From assembly GCA_022770425.1 (NCBI GenBank), contig JALEHY010000020.1:1-64000 (forward strand): DNA of 64,000 nucleotides. Direction: 5' to 3'. The notes under the pieces are model-generated. The model had not been told where the DNA came from. It made no database searches and saw nothing but the letters and a program-made list of their open reading frames with translations. Shown here one piece after another: positions 17,981-26,242 of the stretch. Within the stretch, counting starts at the first letter, position 1, and each line of letters starts with the position of its first letter. Position numbers and translations under genes: made by a program. Source of the stretch: Parvimonas sp. (GTDB lineage Bacteria; Bacillota; Clostridia; Tissierellales; Peptoniphilaceae).

Positions 17981-18009
17981 AAAAAAATAAATGCCACAAA
18001 AGTGGCATT
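17981..18009 (-). terminator. Terminator after gcvH
   Basis: AATGCCAC-AAAA-GTGGCATT (plus-strand reading) forms a strong stem. TATTTTTTTT follows it leftward. Confidence 0.88.
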
Positions 18010-18048
18010 ATTTCTTATCCTATCATCTAAATTATTAAAAGGATTTTA

Positions 18049-18420
18049 TTATAATGAAGCTTCGTAATCAGCGTCGTTCATTAATTCTTCCAATTCAGCA
18101 GGATTAGACATTTCAATCTTACATACCCAAGCTCCGTATGGATCTTTGTTGATTTCACCAGGTTCATCATCTAAAACTTCGTTTACTTCGATAACTTTTC
18201 CTGAAACAGGAGCAACGATATCACTTGCTGCTTTTACTGATTCAACAGATGCTAATGATTCACCAGCTTCAGCTTCATCATCAACTTCAGGAAGTTCAAC
18301 ATATACGATATCTCCTAAGTGATCTTGTGCATAATCAGCTAAACCGATAGTTGCAACATTTCCTTCAACTTTTACCCAATCATGATCTTTAGTATAAAGT
18401 AATCCTTTTTCTACTTTCAT
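18049..18420 (-). CDS. gcvH: Glycine cleavage H protein (lipoyl carrier)
   Basis: This 123-aa lipoyl carrier has the lipoylation lysine in ESVKAASDI near residue 60 and an acidic C-terminal helix (NPAELEELMNDADYE). It carries the aminomethyl group in glycine cleavage or, in some Firmicutes, serves as a lipoyl relay. No gcvT, gcvP or lpd is adjacent, so it stands alone between terminators. I chose the ATG at 18420 because GGAGGTATTTTTAAG precedes it. A promoter with repeated elements lies upstream at 18495-18538. Confidence 0.92.
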   Translation of the reverse strand: MKVEKGLLYTKDHDWVKVEGNVATIGLADYAQDHLGDIVYVELPEVDDEAEAGESLASVESVKAASDIVAPVSGKVIEVNEVLDDEPGEINKDPYGAWVCKIEMSNPAELEELMNDADYEASL

Positions 18421-18494
18421 CTTAAAAATACCTCCTAAAAATTTTACTATAACTACATTCATTATGTACTTTTGTCTGAATGTTCATTACAATA

Positions 18495-18538
18495 TTATAG
18501 TATACTTAAATTATAGTGTACTATGAGAAAAATATCAA
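18495..18538 (-). promoter_or_regulatory. gcvH promoter with direct repeat
   Basis: The -35 TTGATA (18533-18538) and -10 TATAAT (18510-18515) have a 17-bp spacer. The element AGTACACTATAA covering the -10 is repeated as AGTATACTATAA 16 bp further downstream (18495-18506). It may be an operator pair or a second -10. Confidence 0.6.
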
Positions 18539-18721
18539 GTCTTTTTGTTAAATTTTTTAACTTTTTTCAAAAATTTATATCACAAGTTGCCATTAAATCA
18601 TTAGATTGAGTTTATTGTGACAAAGTAATGCAAATTAAAATCTAAAACCGTTAAATTTAGTAGTATAAATTTTTATTTTATGCTATAATTTACATATACT
18701 ATCAACAAAGGGGGCGTTGTT

Positions 18722-20431
18722 TTGAAGATAATATTTAATTCAATTTTAAAAGAATTTTTTAAAAATTTTAACAAAAATTTTGGAAAAAAAGAAGATTTTT
18801 TTAATGAAAATCAAACAGAAAAAAGAGCGATAAAGAAAAAAGGCAGTGTTTTTCTATTAAGTTTAATTATTACATTAATATTGTCTGCAATAGTATTTTA
18901 TATTTTTTTACCTGTTATAAATCCTGTGTCTCAATCTTTCTATGCATTTTTTGCATTCATAACTTTTTCATTTTATGCAATATCGGAAAGTTTGGAAAAA
19001 GCTAAAAATGTAACAGACAATATCTCAAAAAAAATCAGAAAAACATTGACTGTTTTATTTGTAATTTCAATTTGTTCATACGGAATTTTATTTGCGTTTT
19101 CTTCACCTTTTTTCCATGCTAAAAAATACTCAAATCTTATAGATAGACAAGAAGGGATTTTTAAAGATGACGTTAAACCGATAAATTTCAACCAAATTCC
19201 TGTTGTTGACAAGGCAACTGCCGAAAGACTCGGTTCAAGAAAACTTGGAGAAATCGGCGGAGATTTAGTTTCTCAATATGACATAGACCCGACATATCCG
19301 CAAATAAACATAAAAGGCAAGCCGTTTAGAGTTACTCCAATAACTTATTCCGGATTTATAAAATGGTTTGTAAATCAAAATAAGGGACTGAGTTACTACG
19401 TTTCTGTTGATATGGCAAGTCAGGACACTTCACTTGTAAAATTGGAAAAACCTATTTTTTACAGTTTTTCCGATAAATTAAACAGAAATATAAAAAGACA
19501 TATAAGATTAAAGCGTCCGACATATATAATCGGAGAAATAAACTTTGAAATTGATGATGAAGGGCATCCTTTTTGGGTTGCATCTGTTTTGAAACCTACA
19601 ATAGGAATTGTCGGAGGTATGGATGTAAGTAAAGTTCTTGTTATTGATGCAAATTCCGGTGAACTTGAAGAGTATGACAAAAATGAGGTTCCTTCTTGGG
19701 TTGATAGAGTTTATCCTGCCGAAATGATTGAAAAACAGCTAATCTACAATGGAACTTTTAAAAACGGTTTTTTGAATAGATATATTAAACAAACAGGCGT
19801 TACAAAACCGACTAAGGGTTACAACTATTTATCAATCGGAGAAGATATTTACTTTTACACAGGAATTACTTCTGTTTTGTCCGATAAGTCAAATATCGGT
19901 TTCGTTTTAGTTAATATGAGAACAAAAGAAACAAAGTTTTATCCGGTTTCATCAGCAGAAGAATTTTCAGTTATGGAAAGTGCAGAAGGAAGTGTTCAAG
20001 AAAAGAAATATAAATCGACTTTTCCTATCCTTATAAATATAAATAACAGGCCTACCTATTTTATGAGTTTAAAAGATGAAGCTGAGCTTACAAAACTATT
20101 TGCACTGATAGATGCTCAAAAGTATCAAAGTGTGGCAGTTGGAAGTGACATAAACGAAGTAGTCAAAAATTACAATAAGTTAAATTCAGAGCTTATAGAT
20201 ACAAATGCACAAAACAACAACTCAATTTCACTTACGATAAAAGAAATTAAACCGATAAACATTGAAGGAAATACTATTTTTTATTTTACTTCAAAAGAAG
20301 ACAGCTTAATTTATATTGCACCTGTAAATGTATCAAAAGAACTTATATTCTCAAAAGAAAATGATAAAATAAAAATAACAGGTTACAAAAATGAAGACGG
20401 AACTTTCAATGTAACGTCAGTGAAAAAATAA
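18722..20431 (+). CDS. Conserved membrane protein with large extracytoplasmic domain, function unknown
   Basis: This 569-aa protein has three hydrophobic segments in the first 135 residues (about 42-64, 70-84 and 107-127). A long soluble domain follows, likely outside the cell. Repeating phrases such as YYVSVDMASQDTSLVKLEKP, FEIDDEGHPFWVASVL, VPSWVDRVYPAEMI and GYNYLSIGEDIYFYTG suggest a conserved domain I have seen in clostridial membrane proteins, but I cannot name a function. The start is TTG with GGGGGCG 7 nt before it; TATAAT at about 18684-18689 is the likely -10. It is monocistronic, with a terminator at 20442-20480. Confidence 0.75.
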   Translation: MKIIFNSILKEFFKNFNKNFGKKEDFFNENQTEKRAIKKKGSVFLLSLIITLILSAIVFYIFLPVINPVSQSFYAFFAFITFSFYAISESLEKAKNVTDNISKKIRKTLTVLFVISICSYGILFAFSSPFFHAKKYSNLIDRQEGIFKDDVKPINFNQIPVVDKATAERLGSRKLGEIGGDLVSQYDIDPTYPQINIKGKPFRVTPITYSGFIKWFVNQNKGLSYYVSVDMASQDTSLVKLEKPIFYSFSDKLNRNIKRHIRLKRPTYIIGEINFEIDDEGHPFWVASVLKPTIGIVGGMDVSKVLVIDANSGELEEYDKNEVPSWVDRVYPAEMIEKQLIYNGTFKNGFLNRYIKQTGVTKPTKGYNYLSIGEDIYFYTGITSVLSDKSNIGFVLVNMRTKETKFYPVSSAEEFSVMESAEGSVQEKKYKSTFPILININNRPTYFMSLKDEAELTKLFALIDAQKYQSVAVGSDINEVVKNYNKLNSELIDTNAQNNNSISLTIKEIKPINIEGNTIFYFTSKEDSLIYIAPVNVSKELIFSKENDKIKITGYKNEDGTFNVTSVKK

Positions 20432-20441
20432 ATAAAACTAT

Positions 20442-20480
20442 ACTGCACCCAACTGTTAAAAAGATACGGTGCAGTTTTTA
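20442..20480 (+). terminator. Terminator after 569-aa protein gene
   Basis: ACTGCACC and GGTGCAGT form a stem around an 18-base loop, followed by TTTTTA. Confidence 0.8.
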
Positions 20481-20516
20481 TGTATACAAAAGCTAATAAA
20501 AAACTACTTAAAAAGT

Positions 20517-20551
20517 ATAAAAAGAGCTCTATTATAAATAGCTCTTTTTAA
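20517..20551. terminator. Bidirectional terminator-like hairpin
   Basis: AAAAAGAGCT and AGCTCTTTTT form a symmetrical stem with A/T runs on both sides. It lies between two convergent genes. Confidence 0.7.
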
Positions 20552-20616
20552 CTTTTAATGCCTGTAAAGATGAAAAACTAAATTATTATCAGCACATAGT
20601 TTTGTTGTATAATAAA

Positions 20617-20650
20617 AAAATCAAAGTCTATAATACGACTTTGATTTTTG
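20617..20650 (-). terminator. Terminator after ABC exporter operon
   Basis: A 12-bp stem, AAAATCAAAGTC and its complement, is followed leftward by TTTTTTTATT. Confidence 0.85.
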
Positions 20651-20677
20651 GTAATTGTTTAAAATAAAGCTTTAATC

Positions 20678-22501
20678 TTAATCCAATTCAAATTTTCCTG
20701 TATATAACTGATAGTATCTTCCCTGTTTTTCAATCAATTCGTTATGAGTACCTTGCTCTAAAATTTCTCCGTTATCCAAAACAATTATTCTGTCTGAGTT
20801 TGAAATCGTAGAAAGTCTATGTGCAATTATAAAAACAGTCCTACCTTCCATTAATACATACATCGCTTTTTGTACTGTTTGTTCAGTTCTGGTATCTATT
20901 GAAGATGTAGCTTCATCTAAAATTAATACAGGTTTATTTTCAAGTAATGCTCTTGAAATTCCTATAAGTTGTCGCTGTCCTTGTGAAAGGTTATCTCCGC
21001 TTCCCTTTATTATAGTTTGATACTGTTTTGGAAGCTTTCTTATAAAATCATCAGCTCCTGTTTTTTTACAAGCCTCGATACATTCATCATCTGTTGCATC
21101 AAGATGCCCATAACGTAAATTTTCCATAACAGTTCCGGTAAAAAGATTTGTTTCCTGTAAAACGACTCCTACACTTTTTCTTAAATCGCTCTTTTTTATT
21201 TCATTTACATTTATTCCGTCAAAAAGTATTTCTCCTTTGTTTACGTCATAAAATCTGTTTATCAAATTTGCTATTGTAGTTTTTCCCGAACCTGTTGCTC
21301 CCACAAGAGCAATCTTTTCTCCGGATTTTGCACTTATAGATAAATCTTTTAAAATTTGTTTTTCATCATTATAACTAAAGCAAACATCTCTTATTTCAAC
21401 ATTCCCCAAAATTTTTACAAAATTGTCTTGAATCTTCCATTCATTTTTTTCACGCACTGTATCTCCGTTATCAATCTCTGCTTTTTCATCTATCAATCCG
21501 AAAATTCTCTCTACTCCCGCAAGTGCCATAATGACAGAATTTAAATGCATTGACACCTGATTTATATTTCCTGAAAATTGTTTGGTCATATTAAGGAACG
21601 GAACAACTATACTTACACTTATGGCAAGCCCTGAAAAACTTATGTTAGGCACTTTATATAAAAGTAACAGTCCTCCTACAATTGCAACAACCACATACAA
21701 AATATTTCCGATATTAGCTAAAACAGGCATTAAGATATTCGCATATGAATTTGCATTTTTAGAATCATTAAACAGAGTTTCATTTACTTCATTAAATCCG
21801 TTTAAAGTTTCGTCTTCGTGATTAAATATTTTAATAACTTTTTGACCGTAAATCATTTCTTCCAAAAAACCTTCCGTTTTCGCAAGAGATTTTTGTTGTT
21901 TAATAAAATATTTTCTTGAATGTCCACCTATATATTTTGTAACATAAAACATACAAACAACTCCCGTTAAAACCGTAACAGTAAGCCACAAACTGTAATA
22001 AAGCATTATTGAAAACACACTTATTACAATTACAAATGAAGAAAGCATTTGAGGAATACTTTGTGAAATCATCTGTCTTAAAGTATCCGTATCGTTTGTG
22101 TAATAACTCATTATATCCCCATGACTGTTTGTATCAAAGTATTTTATCGGTAATTTCTGCATATTTTCAAACATTTTTTTCCTCATACTATAAAGTGTTC
22201 CTTGTGTAACAGTTGCCATAGCACGATTATATATCACACCGGAAATTAATGAAATTAAATCTACACAAACAAGAAAAAATATTAATACTCCTATATCTTT
22301 AGATACATCAGACCAAGATGAATTTACACTTTGTGTTTCAATCAAGTTGATAATTTTTTGTATAAATATTCCCGGCATTGAGCTAATAATTGCAGTAAAT
22401 ACTATACAGACTATAATTAGAGAAAATCTAATCGGATAAACTTTAAAAATCTCTTTTATAACTCTTTTAAAAACATCTTTATTTACGTTTTTACTCTTCA
22501 T
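20678..22501 (-). CDS. Heterodimeric ABC exporter, catalytic-site subunit (BmrD/YheH-like)
   Basis: This 607-aa half-transporter has a six-helix membrane domain followed by an ATPase domain. It has Walker A GATGSGKTT near residue 400, Walker B VLILDEATSSID with the catalytic glutamate, and an altered signature LSQGQ. Its ATG overlaps the upstream ABC gene by 11 bp, with AAGGAGGGAAAACAG inside that gene. The two proteins form a heterodimer of the BmrCD/LmrCD/TM287-288 type, probably a multidrug or lipid exporter. The altered signature maps to the degenerate ATP site together with the partner's altered Walker B. Confidence 0.92.
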   Translation of the reverse strand: MKSKNVNKDVFKRVIKEIFKVYPIRFSLIIVCIVFTAIISSMPGIFIQKIINLIETQSVNSSWSDVSKDIGVLIFFLVCVDLISLISGVIYNRAMATVTQGTLYSMRKKMFENMQKLPIKYFDTNSHGDIMSYYTNDTDTLRQMISQSIPQMLSSFVIVISVFSIMLYYSLWLTVTVLTGVVCMFYVTKYIGGHSRKYFIKQQKSLAKTEGFLEEMIYGQKVIKIFNHEDETLNGFNEVNETLFNDSKNANSYANILMPVLANIGNILYVVVAIVGGLLLLYKVPNISFSGLAISVSIVVPFLNMTKQFSGNINQVSMHLNSVIMALAGVERIFGLIDEKAEIDNGDTVREKNEWKIQDNFVKILGNVEIRDVCFSYNDEKQILKDLSISAKSGEKIALVGATGSGKTTIANLINRFYDVNKGEILFDGINVNEIKKSDLRKSVGVVLQETNLFTGTVMENLRYGHLDATDDECIEACKKTGADDFIRKLPKQYQTIIKGSGDNLSQGQRQLIGISRALLENKPVLILDEATSSIDTRTEQTVQKAMYVLMEGRTVFIIAHRLSTISNSDRIIVLDNGEILEQGTHNELIEKQGRYYQLYTGKFELD

Positions 22502-24230
22502 CTGTTTTCCCTCCTTGTGTCAAATATAAATCTCTATAAACTCCTCCTTGTGAAATTAAAGTTTTATGAGTTCCTTTTTCAACAATTTGTCCTTTATCAA
22601 TAACTAAGATTATATCTGCATTTTGAACGGAAAGTATCCTTTGAGCAATTATGATTTTAGTCGTATCGGGCATATAACTTTGAAGGCCTCGTCTGATAAG
22701 TTCATCAGTTTTCGTATCAACAGCACTTGTCGAATCGTCAAAAATAAGAATTTTCGGTTTTTTAAGCAAAGCCCTTGCAATACACATTCTCTGTTTTTGT
22801 CCCCCCGAAAGATTGGCTCCGCCTTGCTCAATAAAAGTATCATAACCGTCAGGCAATTTGTCGACTATTTCTTTTGCTTGAGCAATTTCGCATACAACAT
22901 CTAATTCTTTATCTGTTGCAAACTTATTACCCCATTTTAAATTATCTCTTACAGAACCTGAAAAAAGAGTATTTTTCTGTAAAACCATTCCAACTTCATC
23001 TCTTAATAATCGCAACGGAAGTGATTTAATATCTTTTCCGTCTATCAAAATTTCTCCGCTTTGAATATCATAAAGACGTGGAATCAATTGAACAAGTGTA
23101 CTTTTACCCGAACCTGTCGCACCTATAATTCCTACAACAGAACCGCTCGGAATATAAAATGAGACATCATTTATTACATTTTCTTTTGCATCATTCGAAT
23201 ATTTAAAACATACATTCTTAAACTCAACAGTCCCCGAATTTATTTCATTAAAAGATACATTATCATCACCTATTGTAGATTTACATTCCAGAACTTCTGC
23301 AATACGTTTCGCAGATTCCATAGCCAAAGTTATCATAACAAGTATCATTGAAAACATCATAAGACTACTTAAAATCATAAAACTGTAAGTCAAAAGAGCT
23401 GAAAGTTGTCCAACATTAAAATTAGGATCAAATTTATTTATTATAACATATGCTCCGAAAAATAAAATCAAAACCGTATCCATATACAAACAAAACTGCA
23501 TAAGCGGTCCGTTAAATGCAAGAATTTTTTCTGCTTTTGTAAAATCTTCTTTTACCTCTGATGAAATTTTGTCAAATTTTTCGATTTCAAAATCTTCACG
23601 AACCAATGACTTAACAAGACGAATAGCCTTGATATTTTCTTGAACAACATTATTTAGAGTATCATACTTACGAAAAATTTTAGAAAAAATCTTCCATGCA
23701 GTAAGAATAATTAAAAGAAGCCCTATAACTAAAACAGGAACTACCATAACAAAAATGAATGCTAAATTTCCGCCCATAACAAAAGACATTACAAATGCAA
23801 AAACAAACATAAACGGGCTTCTTATAAGCGCTCTTATAATCATCATATATGCATTTTGAACATTGGTAACATCTGTTGTGAGTCTTGTCAAAAGAGAAGA
23901 ATTTGAAAAAGAATCTATATTTTCAAATGAGAATTCCTGAACACGATTAAAAATATCATAACGCAAATTTTTTGAAAAACCCGCAGATGCACTAGCCGCT
24001 CTCCTCCCCGACAAAAGTCCGAAAGCCAATGACAAACCTGCCATTAAAACCAAAACCATACCGTCCCTCAATAAAATGTTCATTTCCGCTCCATCTCTTA
24101 TATTATTTACAAGATTTGCAAGAATAAACGGAATGATACACTCAATTATAACTTCCAAAACAACATAAAATGATGCCATAAACGATGCTTTTTTATATTG
24201 TCTTATACTTTTTGCTAAAATTTTGTACAT
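22491..24230 (-). CDS. Heterodimeric ABC exporter, degenerate-site subunit (BmrC/YheI-like)
   Basis: This 579-aa half-transporter has a six-helix membrane domain, Walker A GATGSGKST near residue 366, signature LSGGQKQR and Walker B ILIFDDSTSAVD. The residue after the Walker B aspartate is Asp instead of the catalytic Glu, the mark of the degenerate partner in heterodimeric exporters. I chose the ATG at 24230, preceded by GGAGGTAATT. A terminator-like hairpin 25 bp upstream may attenuate transcription. Confidence 0.92.
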   Translation of the reverse strand: MYKILAKSIRQYKKASFMASFYVVLEVIIECIIPFILANLVNNIRDGAEMNILLRDGMVLVLMAGLSLAFGLLSGRRAASASAGFSKNLRYDIFNRVQEFSFENIDSFSNSSLLTRLTTDVTNVQNAYMMIIRALIRSPFMFVFAFVMSFVMGGNLAFIFVMVVPVLVIGLLLIILTAWKIFSKIFRKYDTLNNVVQENIKAIRLVKSLVREDFEIEKFDKISSEVKEDFTKAEKILAFNGPLMQFCLYMDTVLILFFGAYVIINKFDPNFNVGQLSALLTYSFMILSSLMMFSMILVMITLAMESAKRIAEVLECKSTIGDDNVSFNEINSGTVEFKNVCFKYSNDAKENVINDVSFYIPSGSVVGIIGATGSGKSTLVQLIPRLYDIQSGEILIDGKDIKSLPLRLLRDEVGMVLQKNTLFSGSVRDNLKWGNKFATDKELDVVCEIAQAKEIVDKLPDGYDTFIEQGGANLSGGQKQRMCIARALLKKPKILIFDDSTSAVDTKTDELIRRGLQSYMPDTTKIIIAQRILSVQNADIILVIDKGQIVEKGTHKTLISQGGVYRDLYLTQGGKTDEE

Positions 24231-24246
24231 AATTACCTCCATATGT

Positions 24247-24273
24247 AAAAAAGCTAAGTTATTTTGTAACTTA
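24247..24273 (-). promoter_or_regulatory. Candidate attenuator in leader of ABC exporter operon
   Basis: TAAGTTA-CAAAA-TAACTTA is followed by GCTTTTTT, then the ribosome site of the ABC gene. It looks like an intrinsic terminator placed inside the leader. A 14-codon GTG frame (24254-24298) reads through it and stops in its 3' arm. The related B. subtilis bmrCD operon is controlled by leader-peptide attenuation. Confidence 0.45.
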
Positions 24274-24493
24274 ACTTATAAAGTTTCGATAATTTCACCA
24301 AATTAATCAATTACAATTAATACAAATTAAAGTCGACAACCAAACAATAAAAAAACTCAAATATTTAAAATAAACATTTAAGCTTTAAGAAAATTTTAAT
24401 TTGAAAGTTTTATCAACTATTAGAAACAAATTATCTTTTTGTTATATACCCGACTAAAGTAATTTTTAACTTTAAATTCGAATTTTTTAAATA
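24274..24493. other. AT-rich leader/upstream region of ABC exporter operon
   Basis: No gene longer than a 14-codon candidate leader peptide (24254-24298, no clear Shine-Dalgarno) was seen. No convincing -35/-10 pair could be fixed. Confidence 0.5.
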
Positions 24494-24522
24494 AAAAATA
24501 TCTGCATATTGCAGATATTTTT
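24494..24522 (-). terminator. Terminator after small secreted protein pair
   Basis: A 13-bp stem, AAAAATATCTGCA and its complement, has the loop TAT and a flanking T-run. Confidence 0.85.
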
Positions 24523-24541
24523 CTAAAATTAAATCTAAAAA

Positions 24542-24949
24542 CTACTTATTAAGGTCTACATATATAAACTCTTCTCTGCTTGTAGCCAAAGTATTTTCAT
24601 CAATTATCAATATATCTTCAGGCAACTCATCAGCCGTTATATATTTTTTACCCTCTTTTTCAATAATTTTAGGATTGTAATAGTTTTTATTTACTCCACC
24701 CTCTTTAGTGTGCGTTAAAGTCCAAATATAACTTGCCTTTCCGGGTATTGTTATAGTATCTCTGCCTTGCACAACTCTATTCGGTCCATTTAGTACAAAA
24801 AACAGCTGCCCTGTTCTGTATCCGTTAAAAACCTTATTTGTAAATTTTTCCAGTTCACCGTTTGCTCTTATGACAAATGTAGACAAAACAAACATCAATG
24901 ACAAGCAACACGCTCCGACAATTAAAAATTTTTTAATTCTATTTTTCAT
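24542..24949 (-). CDS. Small exported or anchored protein, unknown function
   Basis: I do not recognise this 135-aa protein. Residues 10-30 form a signal peptide or membrane anchor (FLIVGACCLSLMFVLSTFVI). The remainder looks extracytoplasmic, with VLNGPNRVVQGRDTITIPGK and a C-terminus rich in Glu/Asp. I chose the ATG at 24949, preceded by GGAGGAAATT, over one four codons upstream. It overlaps the end of the 118-aa secreted protein gene by 11 bp, so the two are cotranscribed and coupled. Confidence 0.7.
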   Translation of the reverse strand: MKNRIKKFLIVGACCLSLMFVLSTFVIRANGELEKFTNKVFNGYRTGQLFFVLNGPNRVVQGRDTITIPGKASYIWTLTHTKEGGVNKNYYNPKIIEKEGKKYITADELPEDILIIDENTLATSREEFIYVDLNK

Positions 24950-25295
24950 AATTTCCTCCAAACTTATCTAAACTACTTAAAAATGCCTTAACTTTTGAAG
25001 GAATAGGATACGTATTCCCTGCATATAACCAACCGGCATATTCAGCAGTTCCTGCTTTAACTCCTAAAGTTATATAAGAAACCCAACCACTATATCCTTT
25101 TTTATTAGTAAAAAATTTATAAGGTGGCGGTGATAATTCAGAATACTCTAAAATCAAACGACCAGACCACATCCTATCGGGATTCGCTAACAAAACTTCG
25201 TCCTTAGTATTGGCAAATACACTTGATGAACTCAACAAAACAGTTCCCAAAACTAAACCTAAAACAATACTTTTACATAATTTTTTAATTTTCAT
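24939..25295 (-). CDS. Small secreted protein, unknown function
   Basis: This 118-aa protein has a clear signal peptide (KLCKSIVLGLVLGTVLLSSS, cleavage near VFA-NT). The mature part is about 90 residues, rich in aromatics and glycine (YSGWVSYITLGVKAG, TAEYAGWLYAGNTYP), with no cysteine. Length and composition are compatible with a secreted peptide effector or bacteriocin-like protein, but no family is recognised. GAGGAGGATGGT precedes the ATG. A TTGACT/TAGTAT promoter and an 18-bp palindrome lie upstream. Confidence 0.72.
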   Translation of the reverse strand: MKIKKLCKSIVLGLVLGTVLLSSSSVFANTKDEVLLANPDRMWSGRLILEYSELSPPPYKFFTNKKGYSGWVSYITLGVKAGTAEYAGWLYAGNTYPIPSKVKAFLSSLDKFGGNYEK

Positions 25296-25309
25296 ACCAT
25301 CCTCCTCAT

Positions 25310-25667
25310 AAAATAAATTTACAAAATATATTTTGTATATTCAAATACTATCACAATACTTAAATAAAGTCAATGTTTTTTATGAAAATGTTTGTATTTT
25401 TTAAATACAATTTATACATATTTGTCTGTTTTAAATACATTTTTTGATTATAATAATAAAATTTTGACTATTCATTAACAAGTATTTTAAATTAAAAATC
25501 AATTTTCAAATTTTAAGGTTTGAATTTTATCTTACTAAAAATAAAAATTTTGATTGCATATTTATATAATTATAATTTCAAACACTCAATTTCCTTCAAA
25601 CTTTCGATAATACAATCCGCTTTTGTTTGGTGTTGACTAAATCTTTTATCTTTTTAAGCAATTACTT
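25310..25667. repeat. Direct duplication, copy 1
   Basis: About 350 bp matches 26243-26603 at roughly 90-95% by eye (offset about 933 bp). It contains the promoter block of the secreted pair, AT-rich DNA and the end of a HAD gene. Confidence 0.9.
25320..25373 (-). promoter_or_regulatory. Promoter and palindromic operator of secreted pair
   Basis: The -35 TTGACT (25368-25373) and -10 TAGTAT (25345-25350) are 17 bp apart. The perfect 18-bp palindrome TACAAAATATATTTTGTA (25320-25337) lies just downstream of the -10, over the start region. Confidence 0.7.
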
Positions 25668-25680
25668 TTGATAAAAACTT
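25570..25680 (-). pseudogene. Remnant of HAD phosphatase gene 3' end
   Basis: The last roughly 30 codons match the end of the intact gene at 26503-27138: KADCIIESLKE is identical and is followed by IECLKL. An in-frame stop and small changes upstream break it. It is a by-product of the duplication. Confidence 0.85.
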
Positions 25681-25720
25681 TTAATGAGTTTAAAATATAG
25701 ATTATTTGGTACAAAACAGT

Positions 25721-25752
25721 AAAAAAGTCGGAGAACATTCTCCAACTTTTTT
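25721..25752 (-). terminator. Terminator after 112-aa membrane protein gene
   Basis: AAAAAAGT-x-GGAGAA and TTCTCC-x-ACTTTTTT form a hairpin with one mismatch, followed by a T-run. Confidence 0.75.
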
Positions 25753-26089
25753 AATTGTTAAATTTATCATTTGTTTTATATCGTATGAATTTAATTAACC
25801 ATAATTTGTAGTACAAAGCAATACAAAATGTGATTATAGAAATTCCCAAAATGTCAATTTTGTATTTTAAAAATATAGCAATAAACAAAAACATTAAACT
25901 AATCAAAGTATAAACGACTCCAATAGTCAAATAATATTTTCCGTATTTTTCTGTTATTTCATTTTTTGTAACATCAGAAATTTCATTTTCCACATAATAT
26001 GGAATATCTTTTACTTTAATTTTTTTCTTTAATGTTAAATATCCTTTTGAGATATAAAAAATCCCCAAAATAATTAGTATTAAATCCAC
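25751..26089 (-). CDS. Small membrane protein, unknown function
   Basis: This 112-aa protein has a hydrophobic N-terminal segment (residues 1-18), a Lys/Glu-rich middle (DVTKNEITEKYGKYY) and two further membrane segments at about 52-72 and 77-97. No family is recognised. The start is GTG with GAGG 9 nt upstream. It lies between the two copies of the 350-bp duplication, so it may have arrived with, or been trapped by, the rearrangement. The promoter in copy 2 (26278-26306) could drive it. Confidence 0.6.
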   Translation of the reverse strand: MDLILIILGIFYISKGYLTLKKKIKVKDIPYYVENEISDVTKNEITEKYGKYYLTIGVVYTLISLMFLFIAIFLKYKIDILGISIITFCIALYYKLWLIKFIRYKTNDKFNN

Positions 26090-26242
26090 AATTAATTACC
26101 TCTTTATTTAGATATTTTACATAACTTTATAGTATACAATTCAATATTTTTACCTATTAATATTGTTATAAATTTAATAGCATTACCATTTTCAATCTCC
26201 GTTTTTTAATTTACTGATATAAAATTTCATACTGTTATTCCC

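Noticed and set aside
24939..25295. Lactococcin 972-type bacteriocin
   Set aside because: Size and signal peptide fit loosely, but no family sequence marks are seen and no DUF1430-type immunity protein is adjacent.
26100..26240. 12-codon frame after a GAGGG sequence in duplication copy 2
   Set aside because: It is too short and not recognisable; probably decayed leader sequence.
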